A stretch of DNA of 9,221 nucleotides from Nitrososphaera sp. (GTDB taxonomy: Archaea > Thermoproteota > Nitrososphaeria > Nitrososphaerales > Nitrososphaeraceae), in contig JAKEIF010000145.1 in assembly GCA_022545875.1 (NCBI GenBank), forward strand, positions 1-9,221. The letters run 5' to 3'. Shown in pieces: positions 1 through 7,283 of this stretch (the stretch's first letter is position 1; every line of letters begins with the position of its first letter). Under the pieces are notes generated by a model. It ran no database searches. It saw only the letters and a list, made by a program, of their open reading frames with translations, and was not told the DNA's origin. The position numbers were made by a program, and so were the translations under genes.

Positions 1-49
1 CAAGAGTTTTTTCGCTTCTTTCTACGTCCATGAACGCATGGCTAAACTA

Positions 50-66
50 CACGCGTGAAAATACTT
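50..66 (+). promoter_or_regulatory. Palindrome next to a TATA-like stretch upstream of the GMC oxidoreductase gene
   Basis: An 8-base perfect palindrome, CACGCGTG (50-57), is directly followed by the AT-rich stretch AAAATACTT (58-66). If this is the TATA element, transcription would start near base 90 and give a leader of roughly 70 nt, which agrees with the Shine-Dalgarno-like sequence before the start codon. A palindrome abutting TATA could be an operator. The rest of bases 1-158 holds no convincing gene. This is a weak, positional inference. Confidence 0.25.
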
Positions 67-141
67 GGCACGAGATCAGGTACGACGGCCCGCAGGTCCC
101 CGCGCGTCCAAGAGATTCGACGCACAAGCACGCACTATCAT

Positions 142-147
142 GGGAGG
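142..147 (+). promoter_or_regulatory. Shine-Dalgarno-like sequence before the GMC gene
   Basis: GGGAGG lies about 11 bases before the ATG at 159. Most other genes here seem leaderless with TATA close to the start codon, so this gene is the exception and probably has a 5' leader. The site supports the ATG at 159 as the start. Confidence 0.5.
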
Positions 148-158
148 CGCAAAAATAG

Positions 159-2852
159 ATGGAAAATTCGGTCTATGGCATCGAAAAGTTTGGGAGCCGT
201 ACAGAAAAATATAAAGTTGTAAATTCGGACATCGTCAGAGACGTCGATGTCTGCGTTATTGGCTCAGGCGCTGCCGGCGCCGTCCTGGCTACCAAGCTTG
301 CCAAGGCAGGCAAGTCCGTTGTCCTGCTTGAGAGGGGCGGATACTATGACGGTGAATCAATGAACCAGAGGGAAGCTGACATGATTCCGCTATTGTGGAA
401 GAATGCAGGCGCCAACTTTACGTCGAATCTGCGCATTGCAATTGCCCAGGGCTCATGCCTTGGCGGCTCGACTGTCATTAACGACGCGGTCTGTTTTCGA
501 ATACCGGATCTAGTTGTCAAGCAATGGCAGGACATGGGGGTTTCAATTGGCAAGCCTGAATGGGACAATGCTAATGACGAAGTCTCCAAAAAAATCCACA
601 TAACAGAAGTCACGGACGAAGAATTGAATGAAAATGCGAAAAAGCTCATGACTGCGTGCGAAAAATTCAGGCTGGACGGCAAGCCTATACTGCATTACAG
701 GAATCACAGAAACTGCGGCCCGTCGCTCGACTCGTCATTTAGTTCCTGCGTCAAATGCGGCTTTTGCCACCTGGGCTGCCATTATGACACGAAGCAGAGC
801 ATGCTTGTGACCTATATCCACGACGCCCTCACAGACACATCGGTTGATTATTCCGCCTACTGCAACTGTCGCGCAGACCGAATTACATATGATAATAATT
901 CTGTTACCGGAGTTGAGGGAAGCTTTGTAGACGCGGCAGGTGCCGAGAAGTTCAAGATACGCGTGAACGCCAAGGTCGTCATTGTTTCTGCAGGGGCTAT
1001 CGCTTCTTCCAACCTGCTGCAAAAGTCAAGGATTGGAGGAAAAAATGTTGGCAAGGGACTAGCCCTGCATCCTGCGCCGTTTGTCATGGGCGTTTTCGAT
1101 GAGAGAGTGCACGGCAACCGGGGAGTCCCGATGTCCTACACTTGCCACGAATTTGGAGTCACCAACGGCGTCGAGAAGGGAGGCTTTTTGATCGAGAGCA
1201 TATTTCTGCCTGTGTTCCAGATGGCCCTTGCCATCCCGAGCATGGGGATTGACCATAGAAAGATGATGGAAAACTATGCCTACTTTGCCATGGCAGGGAT
1301 TATGACCCGCGACGAACCTACCGGCTCGGTCCTGATGTCGTACAACGGCAATCCCAAAGTTGTCTACAACCTTTCACCCCAGACGATAGATGACATGGCA
1401 AGAGGCATGGGCATCCTTGCGAGGATGTGGTTTGGCGTCGGCGCCAAGTCAGTCATTACTTCGCACAGGGACTTGCCGGAGATAAGGAACAAGGCAGATG
1501 TACCGGCATTGAAGGATGCCGTGAGGGACAACCCCGATGGGCTGATGCTAGGCTCTGCCCACCCGCAAGGTGGCAACAGGATGGGCAATGACAGCAAGTC
1601 ATGCGTCGTAGACTCTGACTGCAGAGTTTACGGGTTTGACAACTTGTATGTCTGTGACGCAAGCGTTTTTCCGACGGCCCTTGGCGTAAACCCTCAGCAG
1701 ACTATAATGGCGCTCGCCACCATAACAGCCGACAAGATAGTCAAGAAATGGAACTACAAGGACGCCGGCAAATCGCTTGGAAGCACTTGCGACATTTCCC
1801 AGCCGAGATTCTGCAGCGCAGAGAGCATCGGAGATATGTTTGCAATAACTGATCATAGAAAGGAGCTTTTTCCGCTGCTGGCAAATTCTGACGAGGAAAA
1901 GGTGGTGGTGGGGCATAACTGGAAGTTTGATCCCAAGACCCTAAAGATCCACAACAACCTATTCTGGAAGGGCTTCTACGGAAGGGACAATGACATGATG
2001 ACAATGGCGTTGCGCTACTTTGGGGGCTTTTACAAGCGCTTCAGGCCTGCGAATAACTCTGGCTCGATGAATGGCATTACACACCCCTTTGAGCCCCAAA
2101 TAGTGGACGCGGTGAGCATCGCCACAGAAAGGGAACTGCCAGGGTACGGTACGGTAATTCACTTGCAGTACCAGGACATGCCCTATTCAACCGCATATGA
2201 CCTCTTGAAAATGGTTGACGAAGATACCATCGTAGGGAAGGCATTTCTTGGGACGTTTGGAAGAGGCCGCGAACTGTTCAATTTCAGCATGTCCAGAGCA
2301 TACGACGTGGACTTTATGACCGAGCAGGACCTTATGACTCTGTTCAATAGCAGCACGCTCAGCTACCTGCCCACAGAGCGAGAGCTCGTCGGAGTCTGGG
2401 AAGGCATGCTGGTTTCTGATTCTGCAATCTCGCCGAGGTCGCAACTGTTCTACTTCAACTACGAAGACGGCGACATTGACATGCGATATTCATTTGCGAA
2501 CATGCTCAGGGGCAGGTCGGACGTGGCCATTGCGGATTCGCTGTTTCGCCTAGACGATCCAACCCCGTTCCACGACGAGCTGCGGATGGTGACGCCGGAC
2601 CTTGCAATCGGCCGGTGGGTCAGCGACTGGTCGACAGGACCCATGTTCGAATCCCTAATCCAAGACTTTAGGCGCTACCTGCCTATTCCCAGTTCGTCGG
2701 CGACAGACTCTCTCCTCGACATGCTCTCCATGCGCAACGTAAGGGGGATAAGGCTGCCCCGGCAGTTTGGCGTCAGCTTCCTGGGAGTAGAAGAGGACGA
2801 GCATCTAGGAACGCGCATCGGCCTTTCATACCTTATCAAGAGGATAGGATAG
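159..2852 (+). CDS. GMC-family FAD-dependent oxidoreductase with a large C-terminal extension
   Basis: This is predicted to be a soluble flavoprotein oxidising an alcohol or sterol-like substrate; the substrate is unknown. An N-terminal Rossmann FAD site is visible: beta strand, GSGAAG at residues 35-40, then LLERG with Glu58 placed to bind the adenosine ribose. A second FAD-contact segment (GSCLGGSTVIN) lies at 98-108. The GMC C-terminal signature is present: SAHPQGGNRMG at 466-476 with the probable active-site His468, and VNPQQT at 510-515 with Asn511 in the second catalytic position. A CxxCxxCxxxC cluster (Cys197, 200, 203, 207) is followed by KQSMLVTYI, as in fatty-alcohol-oxidase and cholesterol-oxidase-like GMC proteins. 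The GMC part ends near residue 535; about 350 further residues (545-897) are not part of the usual fold. There is no signal peptide or membrane helix. The start is ATG with GGGAGG upstream. The family is clear; the substrate and the tail's role are not. Confidence 0.88.
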   Translation: MENSVYGIEKFGSRTEKYKVVNSDIVRDVDVCVIGSGAAGAVLATKLAKAGKSVVLLERGGYYDGESMNQREADMIPLLWKNAGANFTSNLRIAIAQGSCLGGSTVINDAVCFRIPDLVVKQWQDMGVSIGKPEWDNANDEVSKKIHITEVTDEELNENAKKLMTACEKFRLDGKPILHYRNHRNCGPSLDSSFSSCVKCGFCHLGCHYDTKQSMLVTYIHDALTDTSVDYSAYCNCRADRITYDNNSVTGVEGSFVDAAGAEKFKIRVNAKVVIVSAGAIASSNLLQKSRIGGKNVGKGLALHPAPFVMGVFDERVHGNRGVPMSYTCHEFGVTNGVEKGGFLIESIFLPVFQMALAIPSMGIDHRKMMENYAYFAMAGIMTRDEPTGSVLMSYNGNPKVVYNLSPQTIDDMARGMGILARMWFGVGAKSVITSHRDLPEIRNKADVPALKDAVRDNPDGLMLGSAHPQGGNRMGNDSKSCVVDSDCRVYGFDNLYVCDASVFPTALGVNPQQTIMALATITADKIVKKWNYKDAGKSLGSTCDISQPRFCSAESIGDMFAITDHRKELFPLLANSDEEKVVVGHNWKFDPKTLKIHNNLFWKGFYGRDNDMMTMALRYFGGFYKRFRPANNSGSMNGITHPFEPQIVDAVSIATERELPGYGTVIHLQYQDMPYSTAYDLLKMVDEDTIVGKAFLGTFGRGRELFNFSMSRAYDVDFMTEQDLMTLFNSSTLSYLPTERELVGVWEGMLVSDSAISPRSQLFYFNYEDGDIDMRYSFANMLRGRSDVAIADSLFRLDDPTPFHDELRMVTPDLAIGRWVSDWSTGPMFESLIQDFRRYLPIPSSSATDSLLDMLSMRNVRGIRLPRQFGVSFLGVEEDEHLGTRIGLSYLIKRIG

Positions 2853-2874
2853 GACCCAAGTTTCTGAAAAGTCC

Positions 2875-2900
2875 TTTTCCGACGAGTCAATCGTCGAAAA
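2875..2900. repeat. Inverted repeat between the GMC and MEDS genes
   Basis: CGACGA (2880-2885) and TCGTCG (2891-2896) form a perfect 6-bp inverted repeat with a 5-base loop. It extends to TTTT/AAAA on the flanks if C2879 is bulged. It lies just upstream of the TATA box of the MEDS gene and after the GMC stop. It could be an operator for the MEDS gene or part of the end of the GMC transcript; the T-rich run that follows (2907-2920) would suit archaeal termination. The structure is seen directly; the role is inferred. Confidence 0.45.
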
Positions 2901-2906
2901 AGTACA

Positions 2907-2915
2907 TTTTTATAT
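2907..2915 (+). promoter_or_regulatory. TATA box of the MEDS gene
   Basis: TTTTTATAT is centred about 25 bases before the ATG at 2936. That places transcription start at or very near the start codon (leaderless), as is usual in thaumarchaea. It is the clearest TATA box in the window. Confidence 0.6.
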
Positions 2916-2935
2916 CTTTTCAGAATTTTTCAACC

Positions 2936-3724
2936 ATGTTGGGGCACTCTCATTCCATCTACATATTTGATTCGAAAGCTGCGGAAGAGAACTATTGGCA
3001 GCCTCAACTCTTCAGCAGGATCATTGACCATATTTCTAACGGCTACTGTGTGGTCTATGTAGCGGAGAAAAATGAGACCGCAACGGTTCAGCAATTTTCC
3101 CGACTTGGCTTTCCCGTGGAGGACCACATTGATTCGGGAGCGCTGGCAATAATCAACAAGGACGTATTCTATTCGCCGGAAATAAGGGGCCACCTCCTGA
3201 CAGAGCAGTGGGCCAAGGTTTTCTCTGCCATTGAGAAAAAGCGCGGCAAGGAAAACATAAAGGGATTTGTCGGGATCGGGATGCCCGCAGATTCATTTTT
3301 TGCATCAGAAATGTACCAGCAGCGCCTCGTCGACTATGAAAGCCTCGTTGCAGATACCCACACAGGGACAATTGAGGCGATGTGCTGCTACACCACTGAA
3401 ATGTTTGACAAGATGTCGCTGAAGTACATAATGATGCTGCTCAATGCCCACCAGCATACCGCGCACAGCAACGGAGACCTAAAGATGTGGACGGATGAGC
3501 GGTGCATAGAGATCTTGCAGAACGGTCTTAACGAGGGCTTGGGCCCCGGTGTCTCCGAGCTGATATTCTCGATTCTGCTGAAGGATTTTGGGATGGACAA
3601 GAAGGCGATGGTTGCTTATCCCGACAGGCTGGAGAGCAAGCTCAGGTTCTTGCTCGGGGCCTCCGCGGCAGACATTGTCATCGGCAAAGTAAAGAAGGAA
3701 TTCAAAAAGGCAACTGCATATTGA
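2936..3724 (+). CDS. MEDS-domain sensory protein with a small C-terminal domain
   Basis: Residues 1 to about 170 resemble the MEDS domain (methanogen/methylotroph DcmR sensory domain), a RecA-like fold related to KaiC/RAD55 proteins but lacking a working Walker A. Visible landmarks are: HSIYIFDS near the N-terminus; NGYCVVYVAEKN (35-46); an 'RLGFPVEDHIDSGAL' segment (56-70); and the closing DYE...AMCCY (133-152), where MEDS proteins usually read YE...LCxY. After a hydrophilic linker (175-188), residues 189-258 form a separate helical unit with ILQNGLNEGLG, LLKDFGM and LRFLLG. It recalls small C-terminal domains of archaeal signalling proteins (DUF3227-like), but I cannot name it firmly. No DNA-binding helix-turn-helix or kinase domain is evident, so it probably works through a partner. 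It precedes the pyruvate-oxidase-like gene by 49 bases, so a regulatory link is possible but unproven. The start follows a good TATA box. Confidence 0.72.
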   Translation: MLGHSHSIYIFDSKAAEENYWQPQLFSRIIDHISNGYCVVYVAEKNETATVQQFSRLGFPVEDHIDSGALAIINKDVFYSPEIRGHLLTEQWAKVFSAIEKKRGKENIKGFVGIGMPADSFFASEMYQQRLVDYESLVADTHTGTIEAMCCYTTEMFDKMSLKYIMMLLNAHQHTAHSNGDLKMWTDERCIEILQNGLNEGLGPGVSELIFSILLKDFGMDKKAMVAYPDRLESKLRFLLGASAADIVIGKVKKEFKKATAY

Positions 3725-3745
3725 GCATTTCCACATCTATACTCT

Positions 3746-3754
3746 GATATCCTA
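3746..3754 (+). promoter_or_regulatory. TATA-like box of the pyruvate-oxidase-like gene
   Basis: GATATCCTA is centred about 25 bases before the ATG at 3774, within the 49-base gap after the MEDS gene. This suggests the gene can be transcribed on its own from a leaderless start, although read-through from the MEDS gene is not excluded. The match is weaker than that of the MEDS promoter. Confidence 0.4.
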
Positions 3755-3773
3755 TGAAATCGTTTATCCTGTA

Positions 3774-5567
3774 ATGAGCCAGTACGAAAATCTAAAAGCG
3801 GCAGACATTGTGGCAGAGGCTCTTTTGGACTGGGACGTACAGGTGATCTTTGGCCTTCCCGGCGACGGCATCAATGGCTTCATTGAAGCGCTGCGCCTGC
3901 GTAAAGACAAGATAAGGTTCGTCCTTGTAAGGCACGAAGAATCGGCGGCGTTCATGGCTACTGCGTACGCAAAATACACTGGCAAGCTCGGAGTATGCGT
4001 CGCCACTTCCGGCCCAGGCGCAATCCACCTTCTAAACGGCCTCTATGACGCCAAGATGGACAATACACCTGTACTGGCCATTACCGGCAGTACATACTCT
4101 GACCTAATGAACTCTGATTACCAGCAGGACGTGAACCTGATGAGGCTTTTTTCCGACGTATCCGTATACAACTCTATAATCAACAGGCCCGAGCACGCCG
4201 AGATGACTGTTGATATCGCGTGCAGATCCGCAATTGCCAACAGAGGTGTGAGCCATATCACCATCCCGATAGACGTGCAAGAAGCCAAGCTCCAGGGAAA
4301 ATACTCCCGGCACAAGGTTCCCGGCCATACATCTGACGAGCGCACAAGCGGCAGCGTCCCGCCGCAGGCGGCTCTTGAGGAGGCGGCCGCCGTGCTCAAC
4401 GCCGGACGCAAGGTAGTGATGTTTGTGGGCCAAGGCGCACTTGGCGCGACGGATGAGGTCATCGCGGTCGCAGAGGCTCTCCAGGCCCCGATCGTAAAAG
4501 CTCTGTTAGGAAAGGCAGTCGTGCCCGACGACCACCCTTACTGTCTGGGAGGCCTTGGACTCCTCGGGACTGAGCCTGCCACTGATGCTATGGCCGAAGC
4601 CGACACGCTGCTCATGGTCGGCACTTCGTTTCCTTACATCGAATATCTTCCAAAACCTGGAAGAGCTCGCGGCGTCCAGGTCGACATCAAGCCGGAAAAG
4701 ATAGGGCTGCGCTATCCGGTGGAAGTAGGCCTTGTGGGAGATGCTAGGCTTACCCTGGCAGGCTTGCTGCCGCTCTTGACGAGACGAGAGGAGCACAAGG
4801 ATTTTCTGCAGTCAAAGCAGCGCGCAATGACGGACTGGTTTGGCTTGCTAAAAGAACGAAGCACGCGCCCGGACAAGCCCATAAAGCCACAGGTAATTGC
4901 CGCCGCAGTATCCGATGAGCTTGAAGACAATGCGATAATCTCTGTGGACTCTGGAACTCATACCGTCTGGGCGGCGCAACACATCATGCTTCGCCAAGGC
5001 ATGAAGTTTTCACTCTCCGGCACGCTTGCAAGCATGGGAAACGGCCTGCCTTATGCCATCGCGGCCCAGATCGCCTTTCCGGAGAGGCAATGCGTCGCAT
5101 TTGTCGGCGACGGCGGCCTTAACATGCTGATGGCGGAATTCGCGACCGCGGTCCAGTACGAGCTTCCCATCAAGGTGATCGTGATAAAGAACAATACCCT
5201 TGGGATGATCCGATGGGAGCAAATGGCGTTTCTCGGCAACCCGGAATACGCCGTTGAATTCTCGCCTATCGACTATGCGGCGTTTGCCCGCTCGTGTGGG
5301 GGATTGGGATATACCATCAGAGAGCCAGGAGAGGTACGTATGGTTCTGAGCGAAGCCATGGCCGAGAAAAGGCCTGTGATAGTCGAGGCATATGTCGACC
5401 CATTTGAACCGCCCCTTCCTCCCAAAGTGGAGGCAGAATTTGTAAGCAACATTGCCCAGTCATTTGCCAGAGGACAGCCGTATTCCAGAAGAATCGGCCT
5501 CACTCTTTTCAGAGACAGGGTGCACGAGGCACTGCGCAATGTCCACTCCCATTCGGCCAACGCATGA
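3774..5567 (+). CDS. Thiamine-diphosphate-dependent pyruvate oxidase / PoxB-like enzyme
   Basis: The three-domain architecture of the acetolactate synthase/pyruvate oxidase family is complete. The N-terminal pyrimidine-binding domain contains VIFGLPGDGINGF (24-36) and catalytic Glu55 in RHEES. The central domain (about 198-335) has MFVGQGA and a VGTSFPY segment. The C-terminal pyrophosphate domain has the ThDP/Mg motif GDGG (445-448) ending in NN (473-474). The tail (PPLPPK at 546-551, then a basic helical segment) resembles PoxB-type pyruvate oxidases rather than acetolactate synthase. PoxB decarboxylates pyruvate to acetate and CO2 with electrons to quinone or O2; the FAD and lipid-binding requirements of that group are plausible but not readable here. 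Alternatives are a related 2-oxoacid decarboxylase or sulfoacetaldehyde acetyltransferase. The length (597 aa) is typical. The stop lies 3 bases from that of the convergent DUF2061 gene. Confidence 0.85.
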   Translation: MSQYENLKAADIVAEALLDWDVQVIFGLPGDGINGFIEALRLRKDKIRFVLVRHEESAAFMATAYAKYTGKLGVCVATSGPGAIHLLNGLYDAKMDNTPVLAITGSTYSDLMNSDYQQDVNLMRLFSDVSVYNSIINRPEHAEMTVDIACRSAIANRGVSHITIPIDVQEAKLQGKYSRHKVPGHTSDERTSGSVPPQAALEEAAAVLNAGRKVVMFVGQGALGATDEVIAVAEALQAPIVKALLGKAVVPDDHPYCLGGLGLLGTEPATDAMAEADTLLMVGTSFPYIEYLPKPGRARGVQVDIKPEKIGLRYPVEVGLVGDARLTLAGLLPLLTRREEHKDFLQSKQRAMTDWFGLLKERSTRPDKPIKPQVIAAAVSDELEDNAIISVDSGTHTVWAAQHIMLRQGMKFSLSGTLASMGNGLPYAIAAQIAFPERQCVAFVGDGGLNMLMAEFATAVQYELPIKVIVIKNNTLGMIRWEQMAFLGNPEYAVEFSPIDYAAFARSCGGLGYTIREPGEVRMVLSEAMAEKRPVIVEAYVDPFEPPLPPKVEAEFVSNIAQSFARGQPYSRRIGLTLFRDRVHEALRNVHSHSANA

Positions 5568-5570
5568 GAA

Positions 5571-5792
5571 TCAGCTTGTTCCCCTTTGTCCATGGAGACC
5601 CCAGTGAACGTTATTCCAGATCCTCTCATGGACATAGTAAACGGCAGTCGCCGTGACGCTGAACACGATCGTGATTATCGTTGTTTGCCCTGCATTTCCG
5701 GTAAAAACCCAGGATATTACGGCCAAAAGAGCGGTCAGGATTGCGCGGTATGTAAGCATCTTGATTATCGAGCGCTTGCGGGTTTCAGCCAC
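5571..5792 (-). CDS. DUF2061 family small membrane protein
   Basis: The 73-residue protein carries a basic N-terminus (RKRSIIK, 5-11), one hydrophobic helix at about 12-32, a second at about 37-54, and the diagnostic HERIWN (55-60) ... WG end of DUF2061 proteins, normally a family of about 60-75 residues. The function of the family is unknown; in bacteria it is sometimes found beside sulfur-assimilation or transport genes. The start is GTG at 5790-5792: no in-frame ATG precedes it, this choice yields the normal family N-terminus, and a TATA-like TTATTATC is centred about 24 bases upstream. The gene converges tail to tail with the pyruvate-oxidase gene and is divergent from the membrane-protein gene at 5953. 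Confidence 0.8.
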   Translation of the reverse strand: MAETRKRSIIKMLTYRAILTALLAVISWVFTGNAGQTTIITIVFSVTATAVYYVHERIWNNVHWGLHGQRGTS

Positions 5793-5811
5793 CAGTGATT
5801 CAACTCATGGT

Positions 5812-5820
5812 TGATAATAA
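5812..5820 (-). promoter_or_regulatory. TATA-like box of the DUF2061 gene
   Basis: On the minus strand this reads TTATTATCA, centred about 24 bases before the GTG start at 5792, which fits a leaderless transcript. It shares the 160-base gap 5793-5952 with the promoter of the divergent membrane-protein gene. Confidence 0.45.
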
Positions 5821-5921
5821 CATTTGTCGGATTAACACCGTGGCTGTCTGGCTTCTTACTGCAAACAACCAGAGATTTAGCAACAGAAAGCACCACTACA
5901 AGTTGGTTGGCTGTCCAACAA

Positions 5922-5930
5922 CTTTATTCA
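5922..5930 (+). promoter_or_regulatory. TATA-like box of the small membrane-protein gene
   Basis: CTTTATTCA is centred about 27 bases before the ATG at 5953. It favours that start over the internal ATG at 6013, which has no comparable box at the right distance. Confidence 0.4.
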
Positions 5931-5952
5931 GCTGTGGACTGCAATACTAGGC

Positions 5953-6429
5953 ATGCCGTGCAAGCTGGAATTGTTTCCGCAAACGACATCGGTTACTTAC
6001 CTCAGAAAGCTGATGACTTTTCCCATCGTGCTCTCGATTATCATGGCCTGTTTTTCAGTTGGAATTACAGATGCCTTCAATAACGTGAGTTCAGAGGTTG
6101 ATACCCTCCAGAGATTATCTTCAACGACCGGCAACTTTGTTGGCCCGGCAGTCTATGGGATGATGATCTTTATCCTGCCCTTTGGATTGGGCGGGTTGGG
6201 CGTTGGCTATGTCATTGAACATGAGGGGCACCGGAAAAACAGGGCGGCGGGGGTTGGATTTGTCAGTGGGGTATTCCCGGGTTTCGTTATTTTGTTTGGA
6301 TTCATTGTGGCCCCGTTTTCCTCAAACCCGACCATAGTGGCTGCGGGGTTTGGGGCAGTAGCGGGGCTTTGTCCTGGGCATCACTGCCAGCTCGACTCAG
6401 CTCAGCTTTCGCGTGTTCTCCGGAGCTGA
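5953..6429 (+). CDS. Small membrane protein, probably frameshifted at its 3' end
   Basis: I do not recognise the family. As read, the protein has 158 residues with hydrophobic helices at about 20-40, 63-88 and 100-121, and the start of a fourth at 127-139. The soluble parts are a short extracytoplasmic-like stretch (41-62) and a charged loop EHEGHRKNR (89-97). After Leu139 the frame turns into a hydrophilic tail with Cys and His residues that looks non-native. The next frame instead continues as VLGITASSTQLSFRVFSG and ends at TAA 6449-6451, giving a normal fourth helix and a charged C-terminus (165 aa in total). Removing one T from the run 6368-6370 restores this. The start at 5953 is supported by a TATA-like box; ATG 6013 is the alternative. 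The gene is either genuinely mutated or contains a sequencing error. Confidence 0.6.
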   Translation: MPCKLELFPQTTSVTYLRKLMTFPIVLSIIMACFSVGITDAFNNVSSEVDTLQRLSSTTGNFVGPAVYGMMIFILPFGLGGLGVGYVIEHEGHRKNRAAGVGFVSGVFPGFVILFGFIVAPFSSNPTIVAAGFGAVAGLCPGHHCQLDSAQLSRVLRS

Positions 6430-6480
6430 GAGTAAAGCTGACGAAAGATAATAAGCAGATGTTTCGGTAACAAGCGTACT

Positions 6481-6786
6481 GTGGAGCACATGACCTTTCA
6501 CCACAACGGCCGTGAATATACCGTCTATGATGCTCTCACAAATGATGAGTTAAAAACCATAATCAGAATGAATGAAGAACGAAACAGAAAGCTTGATTCT
6601 CTCAATGCAAAGTCAACAAGGAAATATTTTGAAGATACTGACAAGTTAGTGTCAAGCGTGCTGCGCAGATGCTTCCACATGAGTGACAGTCAGATTGCCG
6701 ACATGGAAGAACCTGAACGCCGCAACTTGGCCCATGCTTTTATCAAGTTTCTTGCCGCGGCTAACAGACTATCAAACCTTGGCTGA
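6481..6786 (+). CDS. Hypothetical small helical protein
   Basis: I do not recognise this 101-residue protein. It opens with a short strand-like segment (FHHNGREYTVYDAL, about 6-19) and is otherwise predicted to be helical and strongly charged: ELKTIIRMNEERNRKLDSL (24-42), a middle helix with LVSSVLRRCF (56-65), and a C-terminal helix RRNLAHAFIKFLAAANRL (80-97). There is no signal peptide, membrane segment or metal motif. The overall layout (short beta start, all-helical rest) vaguely resembles phage tail-assembly chaperones, but there are no phage genes nearby and I give that little weight. Start options are GTG 6481 and ATG 6490; an AT-rich GATAATAAG at 6446-6454 is about 30 bases before the GTG. 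The gene converges with the TfoX-like gene, 33 bases apart. Confidence 0.6.
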   Translation: MEHMTFHHNGREYTVYDALTNDELKTIIRMNEERNRKLDSLNAKSTRKYFEDTDKLVSSVLRRCFHMSDSQIADMEEPERRNLAHAFIKFLAAANRLSNLG

Positions 6787-6819
6787 TAATTCAGCAGGTT
6801 CTGCCGTAGAGTGCGCAGA

Positions 6820-7149
6820 TTACTTTTTTGGGAGCGACAAAGCGTGCACGACTCCCATTTCGACCCATTTTTTCAGGCTGACATCTCTTGACCATCCTTT
6901 TGCATCAACAAATACAAATCCCTTAATGGATCTGCCGGTAAAGTCCATTGGCCTTGCATGAGGCGTCTTCAGCGCGGCCTCGAACCGTTCAGGGCCCACG
7001 CGGACAACTAGGTCGTCCTTGAGAACCCCGCAACACATGTTGCCGTTGAGCAGAAATGCCATTCCACCGAACATTCTTTTTTCGCTGAATCCCTTGCGCC
7101 TCGACAACAAGGAGCGAGTCCTTTCCGCGAGCTGCTCGTTGTAGACCAT
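6820..7149 (-). CDS. TfoX/Sxy N-terminal-domain protein
   Basis: The protein is a single TfoX N-terminal domain of 109 residues. Landmarks are MVYNEQLAERTRSLL at the start, KRMFGGMAFLLNGNMCCGV near residues 24-42, a VRVGPE strand, and the closing ARPMDFTGR...KGFVFV block. In gamma-proteobacteria TfoX/Sxy regulates competence, but those proteins carry a second domain. Stand-alone N-domain forms are widespread in bacteria and archaea and have no settled role, so competence should not be assumed. I chose ATG 7149, not the longer in-frame TTG at 7170: it gives the family's usual N-terminus and has a TATA-like box 26 bases upstream. The protein ends in Pro-Lys-Lys, which produces a T run on the opposite strand just after the convergent gene. 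Confidence 0.83.
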   Translation of the reverse strand: MVYNEQLAERTRSLLSRRKGFSEKRMFGGMAFLLNGNMCCGVLKDDLVVRVGPERFEAALKTPHARPMDFTGRSIKGFVFVDAKGWSRDVSLKKWVEMGVVHALSLPKK

Positions 7150-7170
7150 GGCGCTGGTTGCGATTTCCAA

Positions 7171-7180
7171 CTAATAAGGA
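7171..7180 (-). promoter_or_regulatory. TATA-like box of the TfoX-like gene
   Basis: On the minus strand this reads TCCTTATTAG, centred about 26 bases before the ATG at 7149, consistent with a leaderless transcript. It supports the shorter start. Confidence 0.4.
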
Positions 7181-7210
7181 TGTAATAGTTCAGCTAAAGA
7201 TTGCGCGTGG

Positions 7211-7259
7211 CTTAAAGCCCCGCTTCTGCACGGACGCTTTGATAAATGCGGGGCCTAAG
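7211..7259. repeat. Long-loop inverted repeat between the PII-like and TfoX-like genes
   Basis: GCCCCGC (7217-7223) pairs exactly with GCGGGGC (7248-7254), and the flanks CTTA (7211-7214) and TAAG (7256-7259) also pair, with a 24-base loop. It lies downstream of the PII-like gene and upstream of the TfoX-like promoter on the minus strand. It could mark the 3' end of the PII-like mRNA or a small RNA. There is no T-rich run directly after it, so a terminator role is uncertain. Confidence 0.35.
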
Positions 7260-7283
7260 TCGTATCGCGATATTCAACCGTCC

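Noticed and set aside
139..200. Short upstream frame starting ATG 139 before the GMC gene
   Set aside because: Its ATG abuts the GGGAGG site used by the GMC start, and the peptide is short with no recognisable feature.
5811..6083. 90-residue plus-strand frame beginning at a TTG between the DUF2061 and membrane-protein genes
   Set aside because: It overlaps the membrane-protein frame, has no consistent hydrophobic or motif pattern and its start would lie inside the minus-strand promoter region.
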